Shown piece by piece: positions 20,586-29,522 of a DNA stretch of 64,000 nt (position 1 is its first letter; each line of letters starts with the position of its first letter). The notes beneath the pieces are model-generated. The model saw nothing but the letters and a program-made list of their open reading frames with translations. It was not told the DNA's origin and did not search any database. Made by a program: the position numbers and the translations under genes. The DNA lies in assembly GCF_001644565.1 (NCBI RefSeq), contig NZ_CP011387.1, positions 2,030,501-2,094,500 on the forward strand, written 5' to 3'. The DNA comes from Deinococcus puniceus (GTDB lineage Bacteria; Deinococcota; Deinococci; Deinococcales; Deinococcaceae).

Positions 20586-20645
20586 ACTTGGAAGGTGAAC
20601 CCCCCCGTTGCTTTGCAACGCCCCCCCTTAAAGGGGAGGACAGGG
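20586..20645 (+). repeat. Family-1 element, copy D, left half only
   Basis: The left arm (GGTGAACCCCCCC, TTGCTTTGCAA hairpin, C-run, AAGGGGAGGACA) is present, then the element stops at the 3' end of lysJ. It is a truncated copy in tandem with copy C. Confidence 0.7.
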
Positions 20646-20650
20646 GCCGA

Positions 20651-21991
20651 TTACTCGCTCTGCTTTTCCCCAGCCTGTTCCGCCAACTGTGCCACACGCT
20701 CTGCACGGGGGTTCACGCTGTTCAGTACACGCTCAAAGGCGGCAACAACGCTATCAATTTGCTCGGTGGTAATGACCACTGGGGGCAGGAACCGCACGAC
20801 GAGCGGCGTGGCTTGCAGGGCCAGCACGCCTTCCTGATGCTCCAACGCGTCGATGTAGGGCGCACTCTTCTCTTTCAGTTCCACGCCGATCATCAGGCCA
20901 AGGCCACGCACTTCACGGATTTTGGTGGACTTGATGGCCCGCAGTTTCTCCATAAAGTAGTCGCCCTTCACGCGAGCTTGCTCGGCCATGCCTTCGTTTT
21001 TCATGGCGCGGATGGCGGCCACACCAGCGGCCATGCTCAGGGGGTTGCCGCCAAACGTGGTGCCGTGTCCGCCCTTGGGCATCTTGTCGGCCACGTCGCC
21101 GGTCATGACGAATGCGCCGATGGGGACGCCGCCCGCCATTGCTTTTGCCAGCGTCATTCCGTCGGGCTTGACCAAGCAGTCGGCGGCCACGTTGCAGCCG
21201 CAGCGAATACCGTCGGCGTCTTGGCAGCTTTCGGCGCAGAAGTGTTCTACGGCAAACATTTTTCCGGTGCGGCAAAATCCGGTCTGAATTTCGTCCATGA
21301 TCAGCAGCGCACCCTTCTCACGGGTGATCTGGCGTGCAGCACGGATAAAGTCGGCGTTGGCGGGGCGCACGCCACCTTCTCCTTGCACGGGTTCCAGAAT
21401 CACGGCGGCAGTGTCCTCGGTAATCGCTGCACGCAGTTCTTCGATATTGCCGTAGGTCACGAACGACACGTTTTTGTTGTCTACAGCGTCACCAAACGGC
21501 TCACGGTACTTGGGTTCCCACGTCAGGGCCAAGGCTCCCAGCGAGCGCCCGCTGAAGCCGCGCTTCATGCTGACGAAGTGCTGGCGGCCCGTGGCGGTAA
21601 TGGCGAATTTCTTGGCCGCTTCCATCGCCTCGGTGCCGCTGTTGCACAGGAACACACGGTCTAAGCCTTCGGGCAGCACGCTCACGAGTTCGGTCAGGAA
21701 TTCGGCCCGCTTGTCGTTGGGCAGGCTTTGGGGCATCACCAGCAGCGTATCGGCCTGATCGCGGATAGCCTGCACCACGTCGGGGTGGCTGTGGCCGATA
21801 GTGGCGACGCCGTAGCCGCCCACGCAATCGATGTATTCGCGGCCACTCTCGTCCCAGACGTTTGAACCTTTGCCCCGCACCATCACGACTTGGTGCTTGT
21901 TGTACACACCGCTGTCGTGCCGATTTTCGGCGCTGAGCCAGTTGGAAGGGGCGGCATTGGTTTCGGTCTGAATAGGGTCTTGTACGGTCAT
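20651..21991 (-). CDS. lysJ: LysJ/ArgD-type aminotransferase with cysteine-rich insertion
   Basis: This class III PLP aminotransferase (446 residues) converts LysW-bound aminoadipate semialdehyde to LysW-lysine, or acetylornithine to its semialdehyde. It has the glycine-rich [12 protein letters not shown] (about 117), [11 protein letters not shown], the PLP aspartate in MDEIQTGF (Asp233) and the Schiff-base lysine Lys283 in LAKAMAGG. Between them, residues 251-275 hold an extra loop with Cys252, 256, 264, 266 and 272 (C-x3-C-x7-C-x-C-x5-C), which looks metal binding and is not in the family consensus I know. A strong Shine-Dalgarno (AAGGAGGTC) precedes the ATG at 21991. Homocitrate synthase nearby favours the lysine role; an arginine role in addition is possible. 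Confidence 0.85.
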   Translation of the reverse strand: MTVQDPIQTETNAAPSNWLSAENRHDSGVYNKHQVVMVRGKGSNVWDESGREYIDCVGGYGVATIGHSHPDVVQAIRDQADTLLVMPQSLPNDKRAEFLTELVSVLPEGLDRVFLCNSGTEAMEAAKKFAITATGRQHFVSMKRGFSGRSLGALALTWEPKYREPFGDAVDNKNVSFVTYGNIEELRAAITEDTAAVILEPVQGEGGVRPANADFIRAARQITREKGALLIMDEIQTGFCRTGKMFAVEHFCAESCQDADGIRCGCNVAADCLVKPDGMTLAKAMAGGVPIGAFVMTGDVADKMPKGGHGTTFGGNPLSMAAGVAAIRAMKNEGMAEQARVKGDYFMEKLRAIKSTKIREVRGLGLMIGVELKEKSAPYIDALEHQEGVLALQATPLVVRFLPPVVITTEQIDSVVAAFERVLNSVNPRAERVAQLAEQAGEKQSE

Positions 21992-22095
21992 AAGACCTCC
22001 TTGAAGGTTCCTGCTCTACTTGTTATTCAGTGTAGGACGGAAGTGGGGCCAAGATTGGACAAAGTTTAGGCTTAAGCCGGTCAGTGCTGGGTTGA

Positions 22096-22719
22096 TCAGT
22101 CTTGGGCGGGATTCAGACGGGTCAACTCGGAAGGCAGATCGGGCCACTCGTCGGTCTGGGCGGCGGTGGGCTGCCAGTTTTCCTTGCCGCTCCAGTGCGT
22201 GATGCTGAGGGCGTACACACAGGTACGCGCCAGATCGCCCGCCGAAATAGGCCGGGTATCGCGTCCGACGACGAGGCCCGGAAACACCCGCTCGGACATG
22301 ACGGTCAGCGCGGCGCGAGCTTCGGCTTTATCTGTCAGCACCCGCGCCGTGCCGAACGCGATGACGCTGCGGTACTGCACCGACAATTCCAGCGGATCGT
22401 TGCTGGGCAAGAGTGCCCCCAATTCGGACGCCTCGAAGGTGGTGCGGGCTGGGGCGGGCGTACTCTGTTCCGTATTGGCCCGCAGCCGCCCCGCGATATT
22501 AGTGTGATACACGATGTCGTGTGTGGCGGGGCGGTAGGCAAAAGCCAGCGGCGTGATGAACGGGAAGGCTTCGCCGTCGTCGCCCACCCAGACGCTGGAA
22601 ATCCGGCCTACGCGCACGCGGGCCAACAGGGCCGTAATCCACTCATCGTCGCGCCGATTGTTGGGGCGGCGGCTGATGCTGGGGTCACGGGTGCGGGGAT
22701 CGTAGTAGGAAGAGGTCAT
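22096..22719 (-). CDS. Pyridoxamine 5'-phosphate oxidase-fold FMN protein (NimA-like)
   Basis: The 207-residue protein has the split-barrel flavin-binding layout: RVGRISSVWVGDDGEAFPFITPLAFAY followed by DIVYHTNIAGRL. It resembles Pfam Pyridox_ox_2/NimA-type proteins, which bind FMN or heme and reduce small substrates. The C-terminal HWSGKENW resembles the family ending. The start overlaps the stop of the GNAT gene upstream (ATGA), so the two form a transcript divergent from the MocR regulator. Substrate unknown. Confidence 0.82.
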   Translation of the reverse strand: MTSSYYDPRTRDPSISRRPNNRRDDEWITALLARVRVGRISSVWVGDDGEAFPFITPLAFAYRPATHDIVYHTNIAGRLRANTEQSTPAPARTTFEASELGALLPSNDPLELSVQYRSVIAFGTARVLTDKAEARAALTVMSERVFPGLVVGRDTRPISAGDLARTCVYALSITHWSGKENWQPTAAQTDEWPDLPSELTRLNPAQD

Positions 22720-23207
22720 GTCAGCACCTTCTCGAAGTGATGGCAGGTGATGTTCAGGCCCGCTTTGAGGTACAGGCGGTGGGCGTCGAAGCGGTGCGGC
22801 CCCACGCCCGAATCCAGATGAAGTGCTTTGCAGTCCAGCCGCCGCGCCTCGGATTCCAGCCAGCGCAGCAGGGCCAGAGCGTGACCGCGCCCGCGTGCAG
22901 AAGGCAGCGTGGACAGATCATCTAAATACAGCATCCGGCCAAACGCCAGCGTCGTCATGACCCGGTAGCCTGCCACCGCTGCGGCCTCCTCACGCCCGGA
23001 CTCGAAGGCTCCGGCGAGGCGGTAGTGTTCGGGCTGGGCGGCTTGCAAGTGGGCGGCCAACGTTTCGGCAGTTGCCAAAGCAGGCGCGTGGGGCCGCAGT
23101 TCGCGCAGGGCAGGCAAGGCCAAGTGCGCCTCCGCCGCCGTGATCGAGCGAAGATGAGGAGCTGCCGCGCCGCTCTCCCCCAGTACTCCACGTTTCGAAT
23201 CACTCAT
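22716..23207 (-). CDS. GNAT-family N-acetyltransferase
   Basis: The 163-residue product has the GNAT acetyl-CoA signature in LSTLPSARGRGHALALLRWL (about residue 105) and the C-terminal DAHRLYLKAGL helix-strand. ATG 23207 is preferred over ATG 23222 because of GGAAGT just upstream. It is the first gene of the two-gene unit with the FMN protein. It is divergent from the MocR-type gene across only 32 nt, so that regulator probably controls both. Acceptor substrate unknown. Confidence 0.82.
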   Translation of the reverse strand: MSDSKRGVLGESGAAAPHLRSITAAEAHLALPALRELRPHAPALATAETLAAHLQAAQPEHYRLAGAFESGREEAAAVAGYRVMTTLAFGRMLYLDDLSTLPSARGRGHALALLRWLESEARRLDCKALHLDSGVGPHRFDAHRLYLKAGLNITCHHFEKVLT

Positions 23208-23239
23208 CGCATCACTTCCCATAGCGTTACACTACCCTT

Positions 23240-24742
23240 ATGGTGGCCCCCACAACAGTACCGCGATTGACAAAAAAGACCAGTCCACCTGTAGCCGTGA
23301 ATCTGCCTCTGGCCCTGACCCTCAATCGGGAAAGCCCGGACGCCCTGCATCTGCAACTGGCCGCCCAACTGCGGGCCGGGGTCACGTCTGGCACGCTGGC
23401 GGCGGGGGTGGTGCTGCCGGGATCGCGGGCGCTGGCGGGGGCGCTGAAGGTGACGCGGGGCGTGGTGACGCTGGCGCTGGCAGAACTGGCCGCAGAAGGC
23501 GTGCTGGACGCGGTGCCGGGGGTAGGAATGCGCGTGGCGACAGGAGCCGCCCGCCCTGTGACGCTGCCAAGCGCGGCAGCCCTGCCCGCGTGGTTCGTCA
23601 TGCCGCCGCCCGCTCCAGTCGATGCCGGACAGCCGCATGGGGGCATCTCGTTCAAGCCCGGTGTGGCCGCCTCGCATCTGCTGGATGTGCGGGCGTGGCG
23701 GGCGGCGTGGCAAGCGGCAACGCGCACCGCACCCGGCGGCGATTACGGCCCGGCGGCGGGGCAGTGGCCTTTGCGGGTGGCGTTGGCGGCATTTTTGGCG
23801 CGTTCGCGGGGGCTGAACGCTGACCCGGCGCGGCTGATGGTCACGGCTGGCAGCCTCAGTGCGCTGGGCCTGATCGCGGGCCTGCTTCCGCGTGGCAGCC
23901 GCGTTTTGTTCGAGAATCCGGGCTACCGGGCCGCCCGCCAAGTCCTACTGGATTCGGGCCACACGGTGATTCCAGTTCCCGTAGATGAAAACGGCCTGAT
24001 CACGGATACTCTTCCCCCGGCGCGGTTGGCGGTGGTCACGCCGTCTCATCAGTACCCGTTGGGGGTGAGGATGGGTGTCCCCCGGCGCTTGGCCTTGCTG
24101 GAGTGGGCACGGCAACACGACGCCCTGATCGTAGAAGACGACTACGACGGAGAATTCCGCTACGGTGCGCCGCCGTTGCCGCCCCTGACCGCGCTGGATG
24201 AGGGAGAAGACGGCGGGGGCCGGGTGCTGTATCTGGGCACGCTGAGCAAAGTGCTGACGCCAGCGGTTCGCACGGGGTTTTTGGTGGCTCCGGCGGCGTT
24301 GTTGCCTGCGCTGGAGCGGGCGCGGGTACTGGCCGACGCCGGACACAATACGGTGACTCAGGACGCCCTGACCCACTTCATTCTGGGCGGCCACCTTGAC
24401 CGCCACGTGCGGCGGGCGCGGCGCTGGCACGGGCAGCAGCAGGCAGCGTTGGCATCGGCCTTAGCGCCTCTGACCGAAGGGGAATTGGCCCAATTGGGTG
24501 GGATAGAAGCGGGCTTACACGCCTGCCTACACCTCTCGCCGCCCCTGAATGCAGAAGCGGTAGCCGCCGCCCTCGCCCTGCGCGGAATTTTTGTGGGAAC
24601 ATTGCGCCCCTTCACGGTAAAAATTTCTGCTCAGCAAGCCTTGGTCTTGGGCTACGGCGGCCTGACGGTGGCGCAGATAGAAGCGGGCGCGAGAGCGATT
24701 GTGGAGGTGGTGCGGGCCGAGTCAGGTAGATTGACCTCATGA
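23240..24742 (+). CDS. MocR/PdxR-type regulator (GntR domain fused to aminotransferase)
   Basis: The 500-residue protein has an N-terminal GntR winged helix (DALHLQLAAQLRAGVTSGTL, then GSRALAGALKVTRGVVTLAL) and a C-terminal fold-type I aminotransferase domain. That domain has VVTPSHQYPLGVRM, VEDDYDGEFRY and the PLP lysine in LYLGTLSKVLTPAVRTGF (about residue 335). MocR proteins sense PLP or amino-acid derivatives. Here it is divergent from a PNP-oxidase-fold gene, which suggests vitamin B6-related control, but no pdxS or pdxT is in the window. TACACT at 23228 lies 6 nt before the ATG, suggesting a leaderless message. Its stop overlaps the ferredoxin start (ATGA). Confidence 0.88.
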   Translation: MVAPTTVPRLTKKTSPPVAVNLPLALTLNRESPDALHLQLAAQLRAGVTSGTLAAGVVLPGSRALAGALKVTRGVVTLALAELAAEGVLDAVPGVGMRVATGAARPVTLPSAAALPAWFVMPPPAPVDAGQPHGGISFKPGVAASHLLDVRAWRAAWQAATRTAPGGDYGPAAGQWPLRVALAAFLARSRGLNADPARLMVTAGSLSALGLIAGLLPRGSRVLFENPGYRAARQVLLDSGHTVIPVPVDENGLITDTLPPARLAVVTPSHQYPLGVRMGVPRRLALLEWARQHDALIVEDDYDGEFRYGAPPLPPLTALDEGEDGGGRVLYLGTLSKVLTPAVRTGFLVAPAALLPALERARVLADAGHNTVTQDALTHFILGGHLDRHVRRARRWHGQQQAALASALAPLTEGELAQLGGIEAGLHACLHLSPPLNAEAVAAALALRGIFVGTLRPFTVKISAQQALVLGYGGLTVAQIEAGARAIVEVVRAESGRLTS

Positions 24743-25098
24743 TTCAGATCACAGTTGACGGGTACGGAACGGTAGAGGCCCGCGAAGGCGAACGTTTGGT
24801 GTTGGCCCTAGAGCGCGGCGGAGTGGACATTTTGCACCGCTGCGGCGGCGTGGCCCGCTGCACCACCTGCCGAGTGCAGTTCAGCGCGGGCGAACCGGAA
24901 GCCATGACGCAGGCCGAGAAAGACAAGCTGACCGAAAAGGAAATGCAGATCGGCGGCCCGGACGGCGTGCGCCTGTCTTGCCAAATCGAATGCCACCATG
25001 ACATGAGCCTGACGCCTGTGCAGACCGTACAGAACAGCGGTTTGGAAGCCGGAAAAGCCCCAGCGGAAGGGCTGGAGCCGGAAGCAGTTTGGGTGTGA
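24739..25098 (+). CDS. [2Fe-2S] ferredoxin
   Basis: The 119-residue electron carrier has the plant-type [2Fe-2S] motif: Cys in HRCGGVARCTTC (C-x5-C-x2-C, about residues 35-44) and a distant fourth cysteine in RLSCQIECH (about 82). The C-terminal 30 residues are an acidic/alanine tail. It overlaps the MocR gene by ATGA. Partners might include sulfite reductase or flavoproteins, but nothing in the sequence fixes this. Confidence 0.9.
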   Translation: MIQITVDGYGTVEAREGERLVLALERGGVDILHRCGGVARCTTCRVQFSAGEPEAMTQAEKDKLTEKEMQIGGPDGVRLSCQIECHHDMSLTPVQTVQNSGLEAGKAPAEGLEPEAVWV

Positions 25099-25126
25099 GG
25101 GACTAGAAAGAGTCTCGAACATTTAG

Positions 25127-25157
25127 GATTGCCCTATCACTCGTGTTGAGGGCAATC
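25127..25157 (+). terminator. Hairpin after the ferredoxin gene
   Basis: Nine perfect base pairs (GATTGCCCT with AGGGCAATC) around a 13-nt loop, 29 nt after the stop. No clear U-tract follows, so termination is uncertain. Confidence 0.45.
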
Positions 25158-25228
25158 GCGTTGCTCACTCACCCTCTCTGCTTCGCAGCTCTGCGAGTCC
25201 CAGCCTCCCCCCTCAAGGGTGAGGAGCT
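25150..25228 (+). repeat. Family-3 intergenic repeat, copy 1
   Basis: Contains GCTCACTCACCCTCT, then TGCTTCGCAGCTCTGCGAGT and a CCTC...GAGG pairing. Two more copies are at 32453 and 46881. The remaining 25229-25495 holds a G-quadruplex tract and no gene that I can support. Confidence 0.6.
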
Positions 25229-25416
25229 AAAACCACGACACCGCCACCCCACACCGTCCCCGCCCAAGTGCGTGTGAGGCCGTCATCCGCGCAGCGGGTG
25301 GGCCAATTCCATTTCCAAGACAACTGGCAATTCCGCTTCAGATGAGCAAGAACGCCGACTTGAAACGCGACAAGATCAATCCTCCTCAGCGGAGCGCTAA
25401 CTCCCCTGACCCCTTT

Positions 25417-25441
25417 GGGGGCGGGGGCGGGGGGGTGGGGG
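25417..25441 (+). other. G-quadruplex tract behind herA
   Basis: Four G-runs of 5, 5, 7 and 5 separated by single bases (C, C, T): a motif expected to fold into a very stable parallel quadruplex on the plus strand. It lies 54 nt past the herA stop, between convergent ferredoxin and herA genes. Confidence 0.75.
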
Positions 25442-25495
25442 AGAACGTGGGAGAGATTCAACAAACCTACTAAATTTCCCCTAAAACCCCAACGC

Positions 25496-27349
25496 CTACC
25501 GCAGCCAGTCCTCCCCCACCTCCGCCACAGGCCGCCCCGCCAGATCATCCACCTCGTCTTTACGGGTGGCCCACGCCGGAAACGGATAATTCACCAGCAG
25601 TGGCGTCGGCACATCCGGCTGAGAAATCAGCATGGTGCCGGGTTGCAAAATGCCCGCCCGCGCCCGGAAACTCTGGGGCAAGAAGCGGTATTCGGGGCGC
25701 TCGGCTTCGGCAAGGTCTAGGCGGCCCACCACGCGAATCGCGGCGTTGGAGACGATCCGGCGCTCCACTTCGCTGGCGGTCTGCTGTGCCCCGATCAGGA
25801 TGATGCCGAGGCTGCGGCCACGCTCGGCAATGTCCAGCAAAATGTCTTTGATGGGGCCGCCGCCCTCGCGTGGGGCGTACTTGTTCAACTCGTCCAGCAC
25901 CACAAATACGGTGTCTTGACGCCCGTTTTTTTCCTTGTGCTCGAACAGATCACGCAGTAGGACGCCTACCACGAACATCTGGGCGGGGCCAGACAGGTTG
26001 TGAATGTCCACGACGCTCAGTTGGTACGGCCCGCGAATCAGGTTGGGGCGGAATTGTTCGGCCTGCTGGGGCGTCAGGTCGCCGCGCACGAGGGGCGTCA
26101 GGGTCTTTTGCACGCCACGCAAGCGGCGCGTGAAGGCCCGCAAGGTGCCCTGATTTTGGTTCAGCACCCAGCGTTTGTCGCCTAGGCCGTCGTTTTCCTC
26201 CAGCAGTTTGTATTCGAGGTACGAAATCAGTTGCGAGAACGTTTGGATGCGGGTTTTGCCGAGGTCATCGAAGCTGAGGCCCTCGTCGATGATCTGATCC
26301 GGTTCGGCCTGCCAGTCCTCGACGTGCAGCGCGGAGCTGTTGTCTTTTTGCGCCTGCGCCAGCTTGAACAGTTTTTCCTCGATATTGCCAATAACAAAAC
26401 CCAGGTTCAGGCTACCGCCCGCGTCGCTGAACACGTAGGGCAGCATCCGGCCCAAGCAGAATTCGCGCAGGGTGAACACGAATGGCGTCACGCCCTCGGA
26501 GCGCTGATCGACGTGTGGCACGATCACGCCGCCCACCGCGCTCTCACGGGGCGGGGCCAAGAACTGCACGTCGCGGAAGGGGGTCATGGGCAGGCCCAAC
26601 ATGCTGTAACGGTCTTGGGCAAAGCCTTTGCCGAGGCGGGCCTTGTCTTCGCGGTCTATGACTTTGGAGTTGGGCTTGTCCAGAAACAGCAAATCCTCGC
26701 CCTTTACGTTGAAGATGATGGCCCGCCCGCCCGCTGTGCCCGCCATCTGGCCGCCACTTTTGGCCGCCACCCGATCCATCACGCCGCTCCGGAAAATGGA
26801 GTGCAGCAGGAACAGCGCGTAACTGGTTTTGGTGGCCACCCCGCTGATGCCGGAAATGTTGATGTGGCCGCCGCTTTCGCCGTTGATGAAGCGGAAGTTC
26901 AGCGGCAGGGTCTGCCCATCGGCCAGCAGGCCCGCCGGAAACGCGGCTTCTTCCATCTTGTCGGCACTGAGGGCCATGTGCAGCGCCTCGCCGCGTGCGT
27001 GGGCCACCAGATCCCCCGGCTGGGGCGGAATAAAGTCTTCGGGGCTGACACGGGTCACCAGCACGCGGGCCGCATACGACACGGCGGCGGGCAGCACTCC
27101 AGCCACCACATCGGCCACATCGGACTCGAAGGTAATGCCCTCGTGCCGCTTGCGAACGCTGTCCACGAGGCCGTAAAAGTTGACGGGCTGGCCGTCTGGT
27201 TTGTGCGTCTGCACCACCACCAAGTCGTCGAGCTGCACGCTGGAACCGGGCGTGACCGCGAACCAGAAGATCGTGGGCGTGGCGTCTTCGGTGCCCAACA
27301 CCATGCCAATCGTGCGGGCGGGTTCCGCCAATCTCAGGCCACCCGTCAT
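25496..27349 (-). CDS. herA: HerA-type DNA-translocating ATPase
   Basis: HerA forms a hexameric ring that, with the NurA nuclease, resects DNA ends for recombination. The 617-residue protein has an N-terminal HAS-barrel (about 1-110) and a FtsK/HerA ATPase core. Walker A is GISGVATKT (residues 167-175), which lacks the usual Gly before Lys174. Walker B is VFVVLDE (to Glu488) and GAQQTASEV follows near residue 520. The start ATG 27349 overlaps the nurA stop (ATGA), as expected for the pair. A longer reading upstream would lie inside nurA in another frame and is rejected. Confidence 0.92.
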   Translation of the reverse strand: MTGGLRLAEPARTIGMVLGTEDATPTIFWFAVTPGSSVQLDDLVVVQTHKPDGQPVNFYGLVDSVRKRHEGITFESDVADVVAGVLPAAVSYAARVLVTRVSPEDFIPPQPGDLVAHARGEALHMALSADKMEEAAFPAGLLADGQTLPLNFRFINGESGGHINISGISGVATKTSYALFLLHSIFRSGVMDRVAAKSGGQMAGTAGGRAIIFNVKGEDLLFLDKPNSKVIDREDKARLGKGFAQDRYSMLGLPMTPFRDVQFLAPPRESAVGGVIVPHVDQRSEGVTPFVFTLREFCLGRMLPYVFSDAGGSLNLGFVIGNIEEKLFKLAQAQKDNSSALHVEDWQAEPDQIIDEGLSFDDLGKTRIQTFSQLISYLEYKLLEENDGLGDKRWVLNQNQGTLRAFTRRLRGVQKTLTPLVRGDLTPQQAEQFRPNLIRGPYQLSVVDIHNLSGPAQMFVVGVLLRDLFEHKEKNGRQDTVFVVLDELNKYAPREGGGPIKDILLDIAERGRSLGIILIGAQQTASEVERRIVSNAAIRVVGRLDLAEAERPEYRFLPQSFRARAGILQPGTMLISQPDVPTPLLVNYPFPAWATRKDEVDDLAGRPVAEVGEDWLR

Positions 27350-28386
27350 GCCAGAACCGCTGGGTCGAAGGTGCGGGCGATATGCGCCCGAATCCGGCGC
27401 GTGACCAGATCGGCGCTGCCCATGCTGCGGGCCATCGCCTGCTCCAGCGCGGCTGTGGGAATCAGGTTCTGGGGGGCGCGGGGGTCTTTGTGGGCGTGGC
27501 TGCCCAGCCTCAGCAGCAGGTTGCCACTCAGGTTCGCCACCTGCCGGACAATCGGGGGCAAAAAGTCGGGTTCGTCGGGCGCGTACATTTCCAGCCTCAT
27601 CACGCCGCTCATGGGGTGCTGATAGAACGCGGCCTCGCACAAACGCACGTACCAGATAAAGCGTGTGACCGTTTTGTTGTTGTACTGCATGTGCAAAATC
27701 GGCGTGCGCTCCCCCGGTTTCAGCTCGGCCAGCAATGAGGCCCGGTCTGGGGGCAAGTACATGGTCTGAATGGTTTTGACACAGCCCACGACTGCGCCGT
27801 ACAGGTTTTTGCCGCGCAAGGTGCCGTCCTGCACGCTCAGGGTGGTCAGCCATTCGCGGTCATCTTGTTCGTCTATGGGCACAGCGGACGCGTACCCATG
27901 CGAGAGTTCCTGTTCGTCGGCCAGCATCGCCTGTTGCAACGTGTGCAGCGCGGCCAGCGGGTCAGATGTGGTGTTCTCCAGCGGGTTATACAGCAACCTT
28001 CCCGTGTGCGGGTCGCGGGGCGAAAGCGTGCAGGGATCAAGCCGCAGCCCCGGCGCGTGCGCCAGTACCCGCTTGGCCTTCACGTCGGTCAGTTCGGCAG
28101 GCCGCGTGCCGTGTGGGCACAGACTGACCGCGCCTACCACATACGCCCCGAACCCGCCCATGCCCGCCGCGCCGTCATCGTCTTCAATAAACACGCGGGA
28201 TTCCATGCGCCGCTTGCCGTCTACCACGTACACCCGCTCCAAGCGTTCGGGAATGGGCCGCGCCGCCACAGCCGCCCAGCGCGGCGTTTCTATGTCGATC
28301 AATTCACCTTCAAAGGGCGTCAGGGCCAGTTGCCCGCCCTCTATGTCTACAGGCCAAGGGTCAAGTCTAATCCGCATTGGGCGCAT
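27346..28386 (-). CDS. nurA: NurA-type nuclease
   Basis: NurA is the 5'-3' nuclease partner of HerA, active with Mn2+. The 346-residue protein shows the NurA-domain metal site: Asp in [12 protein letters not shown] (about residue 50) and the late Asp/His segment near [15 protein letters not shown]. The [12 protein letters not shown] strand fits the RNase H-like fold. Start ATG 28386 is preferred; the ATG three codons on is possible. A much longer open frame upstream only reads through a family-1 repeat. It precedes herA in one transcript. Confidence 0.88.
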   Translation of the reverse strand: MRPMRIRLDPWPVDIEGGQLALTPFEGELIDIETPRWAAVAARPIPERLERVYVVDGKRRMESRVFIEDDDGAAGMGGFGAYVVGAVSLCPHGTRPAELTDVKAKRVLAHAPGLRLDPCTLSPRDPHTGRLLYNPLENTTSDPLAALHTLQQAMLADEQELSHGYASAVPIDEQDDREWLTTLSVQDGTLRGKNLYGAVVGCVKTIQTMYLPPDRASLLAELKPGERTPILHMQYNNKTVTRFIWYVRLCEAAFYQHPMSGVMRLEMYAPDEPDFLPPIVRQVANLSGNLLLRLGSHAHKDPRAPQNLIPTAALEQAMARSMGSADLVTRRIRAHIARTFDPAVLA

Positions 28387-28423
28387 TGTAGAGGGGTTGT
28401 CAGTGGTGAGTGGTAAGTGGTGA

Positions 28424-28545
28424 GTGGAAAGGGCAACCCCCCCGTTGCTGGCGCAACGCCCCCCCTTAGAGGTGGGGACAACAGCTTTTGCGCTCCCCTC
28501 TAAGGGGAGGTGGCCCGAAGGGACGGAGGGGTTCACACGGAAGCG
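28424..28545 (+). repeat. Family-1 palindromic element, copy E
   Basis: AACCCCCCC at the left, hairpin GTTGCTGGCGCAAC, arms CCCCTTAGAGGTGG and CTCCCCTCTAAGGGG, and GGAGGGGTTCACACGG at the right. The CTGCGAAGCAG hairpin is replaced by GGCCCGAAGGGACG. It sits just upstream of nurA. Confidence 0.75.
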
Positions 28546-28563
28546 TCGTCTAAATCCCCCCTC

Positions 28564-28614
28564 AAAAAGAAGAAGGCGAGCCACCCCTATTCAGGTGCCC
28601 CGCCTTCCTCTTTT
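28564..28614 (-). terminator. Terminator of the CRP-family gene
   Basis: AAGAAGAAGGCG (28567-28578) pairs with CGCCTTCCTCTT (28601-28612) with one G-T position. On the minus strand the stem runs straight into TTTTT. It lies 30 nt beyond the stop at 28644. Confidence 0.75.
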
Positions 28615-28643
28615 CCCACTGACTACTCACGACTAACGGTTCT

Positions 28644-29294
28644 TTATCCGTGATACCCGCTCAATGCCCGCAGTTGCCGCTCATCGGTCAGCGTCAGGCA
28701 GCGATAGGCGGGCGTCAACAGGCCGTCGTCGCGCATCTCGCCGATCAGTTTGCTCACGCTTTCGCGGGTGGCTCCGGTGCCCTCGGCAATCAGTTCGTGT
28801 GTGGCGCGCACAAAACGCAGGTTGTCGGGGTGCGTGCCGCCCAGGCTGGAATCGGCCAAGTTCAGCAGGTAGCGGGCAATGCGTTCGCGCAGTTCGCCGT
28901 CCTGAATGTGAACGCCGTCGTTCATCACGCGCTGGAGTTGGGTGCTGAGGCTGCGCGTGACTTCCCACAGCTCTGCGCCCGTGAGGTGCTGCAAATGAAT
29001 GGGCGTGATGGTGGCGTCGGTAAGCGCCATGACCTGATGGCTACGGGGCTGGTCGTGCAAGGTTTCTTCGCCGAAAATGTCGCCGGGGCGCATGTGGCGC
29101 ACGGTCAGGTTGCGGCCCTGAGGAGTCAGACGCACGGCCCGCAAGAGTCCAGTTTCGACCCGGTACAGCGTAGGGGCCTGATCTCCGGCGTAGTACAGCG
29201 TGTCGCCCCGGCGAATCGGGCGGCTACGGAGGTCGAGGGCGTTGGGCGACATGCTGCCGGTGGTGCTGACTGGGTTGGAGGGATACAGGGCCAT
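28644..29294 (-). CDS. CRP/FNR-family transcriptional regulator (DdrI-like)
   Basis: The 216-residue protein has an N-terminal cyclic-nucleotide-binding-type beta roll (about 20-115, with [12 protein letters not shown] in place of the phosphate cassette), a dimer helix and a C-terminal HTH (about 165-195, [15 protein letters not shown]). No FNR-type N-terminal cysteines are seen, so it is CRP-like rather than FNR-like. In Deinococcus a CRP of this type (DdrI) controls stress and DNA-repair genes, which I offer as a likely equivalence. The start is ATG 29294 with GGAG 6 nt upstream; the longer reading from 29432 lacks support. Upstream are nested TGTAC inverted repeats. Confidence 0.85.
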   Translation of the reverse strand: MALYPSNPVSTTGSMSPNALDLRSRPIRRGDTLYYAGDQAPTLYRVETGLLRAVRLTPQGRNLTVRHMRPGDIFGEETLHDQPRSHQVMALTDATITPIHLQHLTGAELWEVTRSLSTQLQRVMNDGVHIQDGELRERIARYLLNLADSSLGGTHPDNLRFVRATHELIAEGTGATRESVSKLIGEMRDDGLLTPAYRCLTLTDERQLRALSGYHG

Positions 29295-29356
29295 GACGCG
29301 CTCCTTGGTGTGAGGACGGCGGGGCCGCTGGTGCGTCCAGACGGTCGGCTGCCGTG

Positions 29357-29393
29357 CCTTTGTACGTAGACTGTACAAGGTTTGTACAACCTT
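29357..29393. promoter_or_regulatory. Nested TGTAC inverted repeats upstream of the CRP gene
   Basis: CCTTTGTAC (29357-29365) faces GTACAAGG (29373-29380), and a 17-nt near-palindrome AAGGTTTGTACAACCTT covers 29377-29393. The sites start 63 nt before the ATG. The half-site is TGTAC, not the TGTGA of E. coli CRP, so another factor or autoregulation with a different half-site is possible. Confidence 0.5.
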
Positions 29394-29522
29394 AGATAGT
29401 TCAAACTTCACACTGGCGGGGGTATCCGACACCCTCTAAAGATTGCTTTAAGATTGAACAGTCTGAAGCCCGTCTGATGCGCACCCTCACGCCGCTCAGG
29501 GCTTGGGCAGTAGGGTACAGAG

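Noticed and set aside
27350..27853. HerA extended N-terminally by 168 residues
   Set aside because: That stretch lies inside nurA in another frame and has shadow-like composition. ATG 27349 overlaps the nurA stop, as in other pairs.
28387..28584. NurA extended upstream by 66 residues
   Set aside because: The extension only translates a family-1 repeat and its flanks.
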